Source of the DNA: Pseudomonas sp. S31
Lineage (GTDB): Bacteria; Pseudomonadota; Gammaproteobacteria; Pseudomonadales; Pseudomonadaceae
Assembly: GCF_016648105.1 (NCBI RefSeq)
Contig: NZ_JACVVE010000022.1
Coordinates: 1 to 64,000, forward strand
Reading direction: 5' to 3'
Length of the DNA: 64,000 bases
Shown: positions 30,501 to 37,728 of the stretch, piece by piece
Numbering within the stretch: the first letter of the stretch is position 1
How the letters are laid out: each line of letters starts with the position of its first letter
Translations under genes and position numbers: made by a program
Notes under the pieces: model-generated
Databases searched by the model: none
What the model saw: the letters and a program-made list of their open reading frames with translations, nothing else
Told to the model about the DNA's origin: nothing

Positions 30501-30669
30501 GGGGGCTGGCGCCGGGGTACAGGGTCATGACCCGGATGGTCGGATAGTCGACCTGGGGCAACGCGGACACCGGCAACAGTTTGTAGGCGATCAGGCCGGC
30601 CAGGACGATGGCCAGCATGCTCAGCGTGGTAGCGACCGGCCGCAGGATGAACAGGCGCGAGAGATTCAT
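27571..30669 (-). CDS. muxB: RND efflux inner-membrane pump subunit (MuxB/MdtB-like)
   Basis: A 1032-residue RND transporter, homologous to but clearly distinct from the next gene. It has the same twelve-helix layout, the helix-4 motif [19 protein letters not shown] and the [20 protein letters not shown] motif. In MdtABC-type pumps one of the two RND proteins drives proton flow and the other mainly binds substrate. Typical substrates in relatives are novobiocin, bile salts, some beta-lactams and metals; none can be assigned here. It overlaps the adaptor gene upstream by 4 bp. Confidence 0.9.
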   Translation of the reverse strand: [1032 protein letters not shown]

Positions 30670-31928
30670 GCGCCCGCCTTGCCCGGCTCGTCGGTCTTGC
30701 CCTTGGCCTCGCCGCCCTGCAGCTGCGAACCCGGCGTGGTCGGCACCTGCGAGCTGTCCTCGACCACTTCGACCAGGGTGCCATCGCGCAGGCGGTCGGT
30801 GCCTTCGAGCACCAGGCGGTCGCCGGCAGCCAGGCCGTCGAGGATCACGCTGCGCTCGCCATCGCTGGCGCCCACCTTGAGCTTGTGGATGCTGACCTTG
30901 TTGTCGGCATTGACCACGTAGGCGAAGCTGCCCTCGTTACCGAACTGCACGGCGGCGGAAGGCACCAGCACGACCTGCTTGAGGGTGTCGGCGAGCAGGC
31001 GCACGTTGACGAACTGGTTGGGGAACAACGACAGGTCCTTGTTCTCGAAGCGCCCCTTGAACTTCAGGGTGCCGGTGGTGGTGTCGATCTGGTTGTCGAT
31101 GCTGCCCAGCACACCGGTCGCTTGCAGCTTGCTGTCGCTGCGATCCCAAGCCTCCACCGGCAGGCTGGCGCCGCCGCGATAGCGGTCGAGCACGGTGCTC
31201 AGCTCGGTTTCCGGCAGGGTGAAGGCGACGCTGATCGGCTCGGTCTGGGTGATGACCACCAGCGCTGTGGTGTCGTTGGCTGCCACCAGGTTGCCCAGGT
31301 CGAGCTGGCGCAAACCGACCCGGCCATTGATGGGCGCACGGATCTGGGTGAAGTCGAGGTTCAGGCGGGCGTCGTTGACCTGCGCCTGGTTGGTCTTGAC
31401 CAGGCCTTGGAACTGCGCGACCTGCGCCTCGGCGGTATCCAGAGTCTGCTTGGCGATGCTGTCTTCGGCGTACAAGCCACGGTAGCGGGCGACATCGACC
31501 TGGGCGTTCTTCAACTGCGCCTGGTTCTGCGCCAGCGTGCCTTCGGCCTGTTGCAGGGCGATGCGATAGGGGCGCGGGTCGATCTCGGCGAGCAGGTCGC
31601 CAGCCTTGACCTGCTGGCCTTCCTTGAAGTGGATCTTGACCAATTCGCCCGCCACCCGGCTACGGACGTTGACCGTATTGGTGGCTGTGACCGTGCCCAA
31701 GGCCTTGTAATAGAGTGGGAAGTCGCCCACGGTGGCGGGCTCGACACGCACCGGTACCGGATCGGTGGAGGCACCGAAGCCCGGACGCCCGTTGCCGCCT
31801 GTTCGTCCTTTCGCCTCTTTGTGGGGCATGGAGGCCGGCCACAGCCACCACGCCAGCAGGGCCACCAGCAGCAGGATCAGCAGGCCCACGAGCCAGCGAC
31901 GGGGAGAACGGGAGACGGAAGCGTGCAT
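30666..31928 (-). CDS. muxA: RND efflux periplasmic adaptor (MuxA/MdtA-like)
   Basis: A 420-residue membrane-fusion protein. A basic start is followed by one membrane anchor (about residues 15-33), a lipoyl/barrel-sandwich domain (about 95-130 and 220-260, with the ATNTVNVRSRVAGELVKI and IRAPINGRVGLRQLDLG motifs), an alpha-helical hairpin, and a beta-barrel domain. It links the inner-membrane pump to the outer-membrane duct. The start at 31928 (MHASVSRSPRRW) gives a normal membrane anchor; in-frame codons upstream would add unconserved residues. It is the first gene of the operon muxA-muxB-muxC-opmB. Confidence 0.9.
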   Translation of the reverse strand: MHASVSRSPRRWLVGLLILLLVALLAWWLWPASMPHKEAKGRTGGNGRPGFGASTDPVPVRVEPATVGDFPLYYKALGTVTATNTVNVRSRVAGELVKIHFKEGQQVKAGDLLAEIDPRPYRIALQQAEGTLAQNQAQLKNAQVDVARYRGLYAEDSIAKQTLDTAEAQVAQFQGLVKTNQAQVNDARLNLDFTQIRAPINGRVGLRQLDLGNLVAANDTTALVVITQTEPISVAFTLPETELSTVLDRYRGGASLPVEAWDRSDSKLQATGVLGSIDNQIDTTTGTLKFKGRFENKDLSLFPNQFVNVRLLADTLKQVVLVPSAAVQFGNEGSFAYVVNADNKVSIHKLKVGASDGERSVILDGLAAGDRLVLEGTDRLRDGTLVEVVEDSSQVPTTPGSQLQGGEAKGKTDEPGKAGA

Positions 31929-32060
31929 GGGTTGAACGAACCTTGTTCGGAAAAGCGACTTGGGGAGGGTGAACGATAAGCATTGGCACCGTTTTAGCAA
32001 AGCGCCTTTACAGGGCATTTACCTTAAGCTGACGAGGCCAAGATCCTGAACTTTAAATGA

Positions 32061-32090
32061 AAACGGCCCGGAAGGGTTTCCGGGCCGTTT
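32061..32090 (-). terminator. Intrinsic terminator after tpx
   Basis: Arms AAACGGCCCGGAA (32061-32073) and TTCCGGGCCGTTT (32078-32090) form a perfect 13-bp stem with a 4-nt loop. Read on the minus strand it ends in a T-rich run (GTTTTCATTT), so it should end tpx transcripts before the efflux operon. Confidence 0.9.
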
Positions 32091-32151
32091 CGCGATGTTG
32101 CCTGGCATGGCAAACAGGGCGCGAGTTCCACCGCCCTGCCCTACGCCATTC

Positions 32152-32652
32152 TTATTTCAGGACTGCCAGCGCTGCGTCGTAGTTCGGCTCGTCGGCGATT
32201 TCGCCGACCAGTTCGCTGTGCAGCACCTTGTCGTTCTCGTCCAGCACCACCACGGCACGGGCAGCCAGGCCGGCCAGCGGGCCGTCGGCGATGGCGACGC
32301 CGTAGTTCTCGAGGAACTCGCGGCCGCGCAGGGTCGACAGGTTCTGTACGTTCTCCAGGCCTTCGGCGCCGCAGAAGCGCGCCTGGGCGAAGGGCAGGTC
32401 GGCGGAGATGCACAGCACCACGGTGTTGGCCACGTCGTTGGCCTGGGCGTTGAACTTGCGCACGGAGGTAGCGCAGGTCGGGGTGTCGACGCTCGGGAAG
32501 ATGTTCAACACCTTGCGCTTGCCGGCATAGTCTTTCAGCGAGGTGTCGGCCAGGTTGCCGGCTACCAGCGAGAAGGCAGGCGCCTGGGCACCGGCCTTCG
32601 GCAGTTCGCCCTTGACCTGAACCGGGTTGCCTTTGAGAGTCACTTGAGCCAT
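32152..32652 (-). CDS. tpx: Thiol peroxidase (atypical 2-Cys peroxiredoxin)
   Basis: A 166-residue peroxiredoxin of the Tpx group. The peroxidatic Cys is in PSVDTPTCATSVRKF (about residue 60) and the resolving Cys in ARFCGAEG (about 94), the spacing expected of Tpx. It reduces hydrogen and alkyl peroxides using thioredoxin; E. coli Tpx is partly periplasmic but this protein shows no signal peptide. It is a single-gene unit bounded downstream by a strong terminator. Confidence 0.96.
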   Translation of the reverse strand: MAQVTLKGNPVQVKGELPKAGAQAPAFSLVAGNLADTSLKDYAGKRKVLNIFPSVDTPTCATSVRKFNAQANDVANTVVLCISADLPFAQARFCGAEGLENVQNLSTLRGREFLENYGVAIADGPLAGLAARAVVVLDENDKVLHSELVGEIADEPNYDAALAVLK

Positions 32653-32777
32653 GACGGAAATCCTTGTGCGGGGTTTGAAAAGGACACTGAGTTAAGCATG
32701 AAGGCGCCCGAGTGCCTATGGGGTCTGGCGAAAATGTTGCGTCGCCAGCCCGGCTGCCTCGCTCGTCGACTGCCCTG

Positions 32778-34490
32778 TCAGCCCAGGTCCAGGGCACTGG
32801 TGAGGTCGCCCAGCAAAGCCTGGCCGCGCCCGGCCATGGCCTGGTCGCGGGCCTTGAGACCTTCGAGCGGCTCCAGGTCGAACACCCGGGTGATCAGGCG
32901 CAGGATCGACGTGGTGTCGTACACGGTATGGTCCACCGTGCCCTTGCGCGCGAACGGCGATACCACCAGCGCCGGGATCCGCGAGCCCGGCCCGAAGCGA
33001 TCACCCTTCGGCGGCGCGACGTGGTCCCACCAGCCGCCGTTCTCGTCGACGGTGATCACCACCACCATGTTCGACCACTGCGGGCTTTCCATCAGGGTCT
33101 TGACGATGCGCTCGATGTGGCGATCGCCCGAGGCCACGTCGGCGTAGCCGGCATGCAGGTTGAGGTTGCCCTGGGGCTTGTAGAACGTTACAGCTGGCAA
33201 GCGTCCGTCGCGCGCATCGGCGAGAAAGCGGTTGCTGCTCGGATCCTCGCCGAGGCCGCCGTCGCGCAGGCGCTTGCGGCGCTCCTCGGGGTGCTCCGGC
33301 CCCTGCTGGGCGAAGTAGTTGAACGGCTGGTGATGGTACTGGAAGTTGGGGATCCTGGGGATGCCGTCAGCGCCCTTGAAAGCGTCCAGCGTGGCCTGCC
33401 AGCCACCCGCGTACCAGGCCCAGTCGACATTGCGCCTGGAGAGCTTGTCGCCGATGTGCTCGTGGGTCTGCGGCACCAGCACATTGGGCAGGTCGGGCTT
33501 GGAATGGTCCGGGCGCGCCGGGTCGCGCAGCCAGGTCGGCCAGTACGGTGGCGCCAGGGTGTTGACCGCATGGCCATCTGGCGTGATGGCACTGGGGCCG
33601 AACTGCGGAGGGCCGTCGTGGGCCTTGTTCGGCGAGCCGGGCAAGGGCTTGAGGCGGATGTCCAGCGGATCGTCGCTCTGCAGTTGGGCGATCTGGCTGC
33701 TCGCAGGCGAGTTGGCGGCATCCGGATAGAACGGCGCACGCCCGGCGACCAGGAACTGGTGGTTGAGGAACGAGCCGCCGAAGGCAGCCTGGAAAAAGTT
33801 GTCGCACAGCACGAACTGCCGGGCCAGGTCCCACAGGCGCAGGTTGTAGCGCGTCTGCGGATAATGCCCCATGGTCAGGGCGCCAGCGTCGGACCAGGCG
33901 GCGAAGCCGTCGTTCTTGCCGCCATTGATCTGCAGTTGGTTCTGGTAGAACACATGCCACAGGTCGCGGGTCACCAGGCCCAGTGGCAGGTCCTCGCCGT
34001 GAGGGCCCTTGAGGGCGAATGGCGCATTGGGCAGTTGCGCCTGGTACTCGACGTCCTTCTCATAGGTGACGCCATCGACGGTCTGCGGGCCGACCTGCAG
34101 GGTGCCGCCGAACGTCGGCGGCAAGGTATCGAACAGGGTGCCATCGCGGTCGCGCTGGGCGTAGGCGTCCTTGGTCAACTTGGCCAACGGGCTCTGCAAC
34201 CCCGGGAAGTCGGCGAACAGGTTGTTGAAGCTGCGGTTCTCCGCGTAGATCACCACCACGGTGCGCACCTTGTCACGCAACGCCCTGTCCAGGGCGGCGC
34301 CGGTCAGCTGTGCGCGTGGAGCATCGCCGGGTGTGCCGTCATTGTGGCCACAGGCGGCCAGGCCGGCACCTGCACCCAGCACCGCCAGGCCGCCGAGGAA
34401 ACCACGGCGCGAAGGGCCTGGTGAAGATTGTCGATCGTCGTTGTCCGCTACTGCGTCGTGCTCGGGTGCTTCGTGCATCGCCTGATCCAT
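32778..34490 (-). CDS. Tat-exported phosphoesterase (AcpA / phospholipase C superfamily)
   Basis: A 570-residue protein with a twin-arginine signal (PSRRGFLGGLAVLGAGAGLAACG, residues about 27-48) that ends in a Cys, so it may be a Tat-exported lipoprotein. The body belongs to the phosphoesterase family of phospholipases C and acid phosphatase AcpA: VIYAENRSFNNLF near 79-91 holds the catalytic metal-binding region, and VITVDENGGWWDHVAPP lies near 485-500. The Asn after RSF replaces the Asp of many relatives. Likely role is periplasmic phosphate release from phosphoesters; the substrate is not readable from sequence. No neighbour suggests a pathway. Confidence 0.85.
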   Translation of the reverse strand: MDQAMHEAPEHDAVADNDDRQSSPGPSRRGFLGGLAVLGAGAGLAACGHNDGTPGDAPRAQLTGAALDRALRDKVRTVVVIYAENRSFNNLFADFPGLQSPLAKLTKDAYAQRDRDGTLFDTLPPTFGGTLQVGPQTVDGVTYEKDVEYQAQLPNAPFALKGPHGEDLPLGLVTRDLWHVFYQNQLQINGGKNDGFAAWSDAGALTMGHYPQTRYNLRLWDLARQFVLCDNFFQAAFGGSFLNHQFLVAGRAPFYPDAANSPASSQIAQLQSDDPLDIRLKPLPGSPNKAHDGPPQFGPSAITPDGHAVNTLAPPYWPTWLRDPARPDHSKPDLPNVLVPQTHEHIGDKLSRRNVDWAWYAGGWQATLDAFKGADGIPRIPNFQYHHQPFNYFAQQGPEHPEERRKRLRDGGLGEDPSSNRFLADARDGRLPAVTFYKPQGNLNLHAGYADVASGDRHIERIVKTLMESPQWSNMVVVITVDENGGWWDHVAPPKGDRFGPGSRIPALVVSPFARKGTVDHTVYDTTSILRLITRVFDLEPLEGLKARDQAMAGRGQALLGDLTSALDLG

Positions 34491-34581
34491 GAGTTGTGAC
34501 AGTTTATGTCCGCGCAGGCTAGCGAGGGTTCATGACGGTTTCGTGTCGGCAGGCAAACGATCAATGTGCGCTATCACCCAC

Positions 34582-34617
34582 AAAAAAGCCCGGAGGGCGG
34601 TAGGGCCATCCGGGCTT
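34582..34617 (-). terminator. Intrinsic terminator after the HAAAP transporter gene
   Basis: Arms AAGCCCGGA (34586-34594) and TCCGGGCTT (34609-34617); on the minus strand the stem is followed by TTTTTTG. It lies 17 bp past the stop codon of the transporter gene. Confidence 0.88.
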
Positions 34618-34633
34618 CGGCGTCAGGCGCGGG

Positions 34634-35929
34634 TTACCAGCCGAGCAGGCTGTAGGCCAGGCTGTAGACCACCGAGGTCAGTGCCACCAGGCCGATCACC
34701 ACGACGAACACGTTGGACAGCGCACCGCTGTACTTGCGCATCGAGGGCACACGGCGAATGGCGTACATCGGCATCAGGAACAGCAGCACGGCCAGGATCG
34801 GCCCGCCCAGCGATTCGATCATGCCAAGGATGCTCGGGTTGAGGGTGGCGACGATCCAGCACACCACCAGCATCAGCGCCGCGACCAGGCGGTCCAGGGC
34901 CTTGGCCGACGGCCGCGCGCCGGTCTTGGCGATGATGCCCTTGAGGCCTTCGCTGGCACCGATGTAGTGGCCCAGGAACGACTTGGCGATGGCCACGAAG
35001 GCAATCAGCGGCGCGGCGAAGGCGATGGCCGGGTTGCTGAAGTGGTTGGCCAGGTACGACAGGATCGACAGGTTCTGCGCCTTGGCTTCAGCCAGCTGGG
35101 CGCTGCTCAGGGTGAGCACGCAGCTGAACACGAAGAACAGCACCATGGCCACCATCAGCAGGTGGGCACGAGCCAGGATCTGGCCGCTGCGCTCATCGGC
35201 ATGCTCGCCGTAGCGGCGCTTCTGGTCGACCGCGAAGGCCGAGATGATCGGCGAGTGGTTGAACGAGAACACCATGACCGGGATCGCCAGCCAGAGAGTG
35301 TGCAGGAAGGCCGAGCCCGCTGGCACCTGGCCGACGCTGTCGAGGATGCCGCCGGTCCAGTGCGGCACCAGGTACAGCCCCAACAGCGCGAGGGCGACGA
35401 TGAACGGGTAGACCAGCAGGCTCATGACCTTGACCGTAGCCTGCTCGCCACAGCGCACGATGCTCAGCAGGCCCAGGATCAGCACGAACGACAGCAGCGC
35501 CCGCGGCGGCGGCGCCATGTGCAACTGGTGCTCGATGAAACTGCTGACGGTATTGGTCAGTGCCACGCTATAGATCAGCAGGATCGGGAAGATGGCAAAG
35601 AAGTAAAGCACGGTGATCAACGCACCCGCCTTGATACCGAAATGCTCCTCTACCACGGCGGTGATATCGCCGCCGTCACGGCCGGACAACACGAAACGGG
35701 TCAGGGCGCGGTGGGCGTAGTAGGTCATCGGGAAGGCCAGTACGGCGAGTATCAGCAACGGCCAGAAACCGCCGAGCCCGGCATTGATCGGCAGGAACAG
35801 CGTGCCTGCGCCGATGGCGGTGCCGAACAGGCCGAGCATCCAGGTGGTGTCTTGACGCGCCCAGCTGCCAAGGGTGGCGGGGGTCGATTCTGCAAAGCGT
35901 TGTTCAACGCTTGGGGCCTGCTCATTCAT
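34634..35929 (-). CDS. HAAAP-family amino-acid/proton symporter (serine/threonine type)
   Basis: A 431-residue inner-membrane transporter with eleven hydrophobic segments, starting with WMLGLFGTAIGAGTLFLPI, the N-terminal helix signature of the hydroxy and aromatic amino acid permease family (SdaC, TdcC, DlsT). The VFSFNHSPIISAFAVDQK segment in the middle is typical of the SdaC/DlsT branch. Substrate is most likely serine or a related amino acid, or D-lysine-pathway intermediates given the neighbour AmaC, but that is inference. The start at 35929 is preferred because upstream in-frame codons would add 89 non-hydrophobic residues. An intrinsic terminator follows. Confidence 0.85.
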   Translation of the reverse strand: MNEQAPSVEQRFAESTPATLGSWARQDTTWMLGLFGTAIGAGTLFLPINAGLGGFWPLLILAVLAFPMTYYAHRALTRFVLSGRDGGDITAVVEEHFGIKAGALITVLYFFAIFPILLIYSVALTNTVSSFIEHQLHMAPPPRALLSFVLILGLLSIVRCGEQATVKVMSLLVYPFIVALALLGLYLVPHWTGGILDSVGQVPAGSAFLHTLWLAIPVMVFSFNHSPIISAFAVDQKRRYGEHADERSGQILARAHLLMVAMVLFFVFSCVLTLSSAQLAEAKAQNLSILSYLANHFSNPAIAFAAPLIAFVAIAKSFLGHYIGASEGLKGIIAKTGARPSAKALDRLVAALMLVVCWIVATLNPSILGMIESLGGPILAVLLFLMPMYAIRRVPSMRKYSGALSNVFVVVIGLVALTSVVYSLAYSLLGW

Positions 35930-36100
35930 TCCGGGTGAAGCTCCACTCGCAAGACTGCAACAGGGTTGAGAATGGCGAAACAGATGCTTCGCGCACCTCA
36001 ACCGAAAAAGAGGGGCGCGATTGTGCACTGAATGAGGGCAATTGCGAAGCCCCGTCCGAGGGACGGTTGCACTTGTCTTCACAAGCGGGTTGCACTGGAA

Positions 36101-36119
36101 GGGGCCGCCGAGCGGCCCC
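36101..36119 (-). terminator. GC-rich hairpin after amaC
   Basis: GGGGCCGC (36101-36108) pairs with GCGGCCCC (36112-36119) around a 3-nt loop, 8 bp past the amaC stop codon. The T-run on the minus strand is weak (CTTCC), so termination efficiency is uncertain. Confidence 0.5.
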
Positions 36120-36126
36120 GGCGCTA

Positions 36127-37323
36127 CTACTTCTGCACGGCCGCGAAGGCCTCGGCCACCTGTTGCAGGTTGGCCGGCCGCAGGCCGGACATGCACACCC
36201 GGCCGCTGTCGATCAGGTACACGCCGAACTCGTCACGCAGGCGACGCACCTGCTCGACGCTGAAACCGGTGTAGCTGAACATGCCGCGTTGGCGCAGGAA
36301 GAACTGGAAGTCCTGGCCCGGCAGCAGTTGCCCCAGTGCATCGACCAGTGCCTGACGCATGTCGAGGATGCGCTTGCGCATGACCTCGACTTCCGCCGCC
36401 CACTGGGCGTTCAGGGTAGCGTCACCGAGCACGCCGGCCACCAGCTGGGCACCGAAGTTGGGTGGGCTGGAATAGTTGCGGCGCACGGTGGCCTTGAGCT
36501 GGCCGAGCACGCTCTGCATGGTGGCCTCGTCATCGCAGACCACCGACAGCCCCCCTACCCGCTCGCCGTACAGCGAGAAGATCTTCGAGAACGAGTTGCT
36601 GACCAGGCACGGTACGCCGGCGCGGGCCATTTCGCGGATGGCGAAGGCGTCTTCGACCAGGCCTTCAGCGAAGCCCTGGTAGGCGATGTCGAGGAACGCA
36701 ATGAGCTGCCGCGCCTTGACCACTTCCACCACCTGTTGCCACTGCCCCTGGGACAGGTCGGCACCGGTAGGGTTGTGGCAGCATGGGTGCAGCAGCACGA
36801 TGCTGTTGGCCGGCAGGGTCTGCAGGGTGGCGAGCATGCCGTCGAAGTCGACGCCACGGCTGGCCTGGTCGAAGTACGGGTAGTTGTGCACCTTGAACCC
36901 GGCACCTTCGAAGATCGCGCGGTGGTTGTCCCAGGTCGGGTCGCTGACCCAGACTTCCGACTGCGGGAAGTAGCGTTTGAGGAAGTCGGCACCGACCTTG
37001 AGCGCACCCGAGCCGCCCACGGTCTGCACGGTCGCCACGCGACCGGCGCTTACCGCCGGATGGTCGGCACCGAACAGCAGCGCCTGGATCGCCTGGCGAT
37101 AGCTGGCCAGGCCTTCCATCGGCAGGTACAGCGAAGCTTCATGGGCCTGGCCGGCGAGGCGCCGCTCGACCGCGTCCACCGATGGCAGCTGCGGCACCAC
37201 GCCGGCCTCATCATAGTACAGCCCGATGCTCAGGTTGACCTTGTTGGCCCGCGGGTCGGCCTTGAAGGTTTCCATCAACGAGAGGATCGGGTCGCCGGCA
37301 TAGGCATCGACATGTTTGAACAC
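36127..37323 (-). CDS. amaC: Aromatic-type aminotransferase AmaC (D-lysine aminotransferase)
   Basis: A 398-residue class I PLP aminotransferase of the aspartate/aromatic group. It has the HNPTGADLS cofactor region (about 185-193), the PLP-binding Lys in SNSFSKIFSLYGERVGG (about 245), and the closing Arg in SGRVCMSGL (about 377). In P. putida, AmaC begins D-lysine degradation by making alpha-keto-epsilon-aminocaproate, which cyclises to piperideine-2-carboxylate, the substrate of DpkA. The start is a GTG at 37323 with AAGGAG 9 nt before it. In the order I remember from KT2440 dpkA is next to it; here a 4.4-kb repeat-protein gene lies between. Confidence 0.85.
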   Translation of the reverse strand: MFKHVDAYAGDPILSLMETFKADPRANKVNLSIGLYYDEAGVVPQLPSVDAVERRLAGQAHEASLYLPMEGLASYRQAIQALLFGADHPAVSAGRVATVQTVGGSGALKVGADFLKRYFPQSEVWVSDPTWDNHRAIFEGAGFKVHNYPYFDQASRGVDFDGMLATLQTLPANSIVLLHPCCHNPTGADLSQGQWQQVVEVVKARQLIAFLDIAYQGFAEGLVEDAFAIREMARAGVPCLVSNSFSKIFSLYGERVGGLSVVCDDEATMQSVLGQLKATVRRNYSSPPNFGAQLVAGVLGDATLNAQWAAEVEVMRKRILDMRQALVDALGQLLPGQDFQFFLRQRGMFSYTGFSVEQVRRLRDEFGVYLIDSGRVCMSGLRPANLQQVAEAFAAVQK

Positions 37324-37728
37324 AGCGTGCAGCTCCTTGGATCAGGACAGTTCGAAAAGGCAGCGATGAGCATACCCGCTGTTGCCGTGGAGGAACATCA
37401 CTTGCGTGCAAGCCAGTTCATGCAAGCGTGCACACCTCCTATAGAACAACCGCTAACTTATCGATTTTGCTGAGACTCTGTGGGAGCGGGCTTGCCTCGC
37501 GAACACCGGCAAAGCCGGTGCCAGACACCGCGTGGCCTGCTTCGCGGGGCAAGCCCGCTCCCACATTCTGGACTGCCCACTGTTCTCTGGGCGATGGCGC
37601 AGCCCAGCGGGGCTGGGTGATCTCCTGCCGCGCTCAGCGCCCAGCCTGCCTAGTATTTTTGCCAGTTTCGCCCTTTATCCACCGGCCCCACACTGCGCTG
37701 AGCGACCCCCACACCTGTTGGAGACACC
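37324..37728. other. Intergenic region between amaC and the repeat-protein gene
   Basis: These 405 bp hold the amaC promoter on the left (its AAGGAG at about 37333), a REP pair at 37479-37565, and the leader of the repeat-protein gene with a GGAG about 7 nt before the ATG. No open frame with coding character was seen. Confidence 0.5.
37479..37565. repeat. Inverted REP pair (BIME type A)
   Basis: TGTGGGAGCGGGCTTGCCTC begins the left arm (37479) and its near reverse complement ends the right arm (37541-37565). Between them a small stem CACCGGCAAAGCCGGTG (37504-37520) recurs almost exactly in the element at 49198-49282. REP elements of this kind are dispersed in hundreds of copies in P. putida genomes. 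Confidence 0.85.

Noticed and set aside
24524..30921. Very long open frames on the plus strand opposite the RND pump genes
   Set aside because: They run exactly antisense to strong, family-matched pump genes, are rich in Gln, His, Arg and Asp as expected of antisense frames in GC-rich DNA, and match no family.
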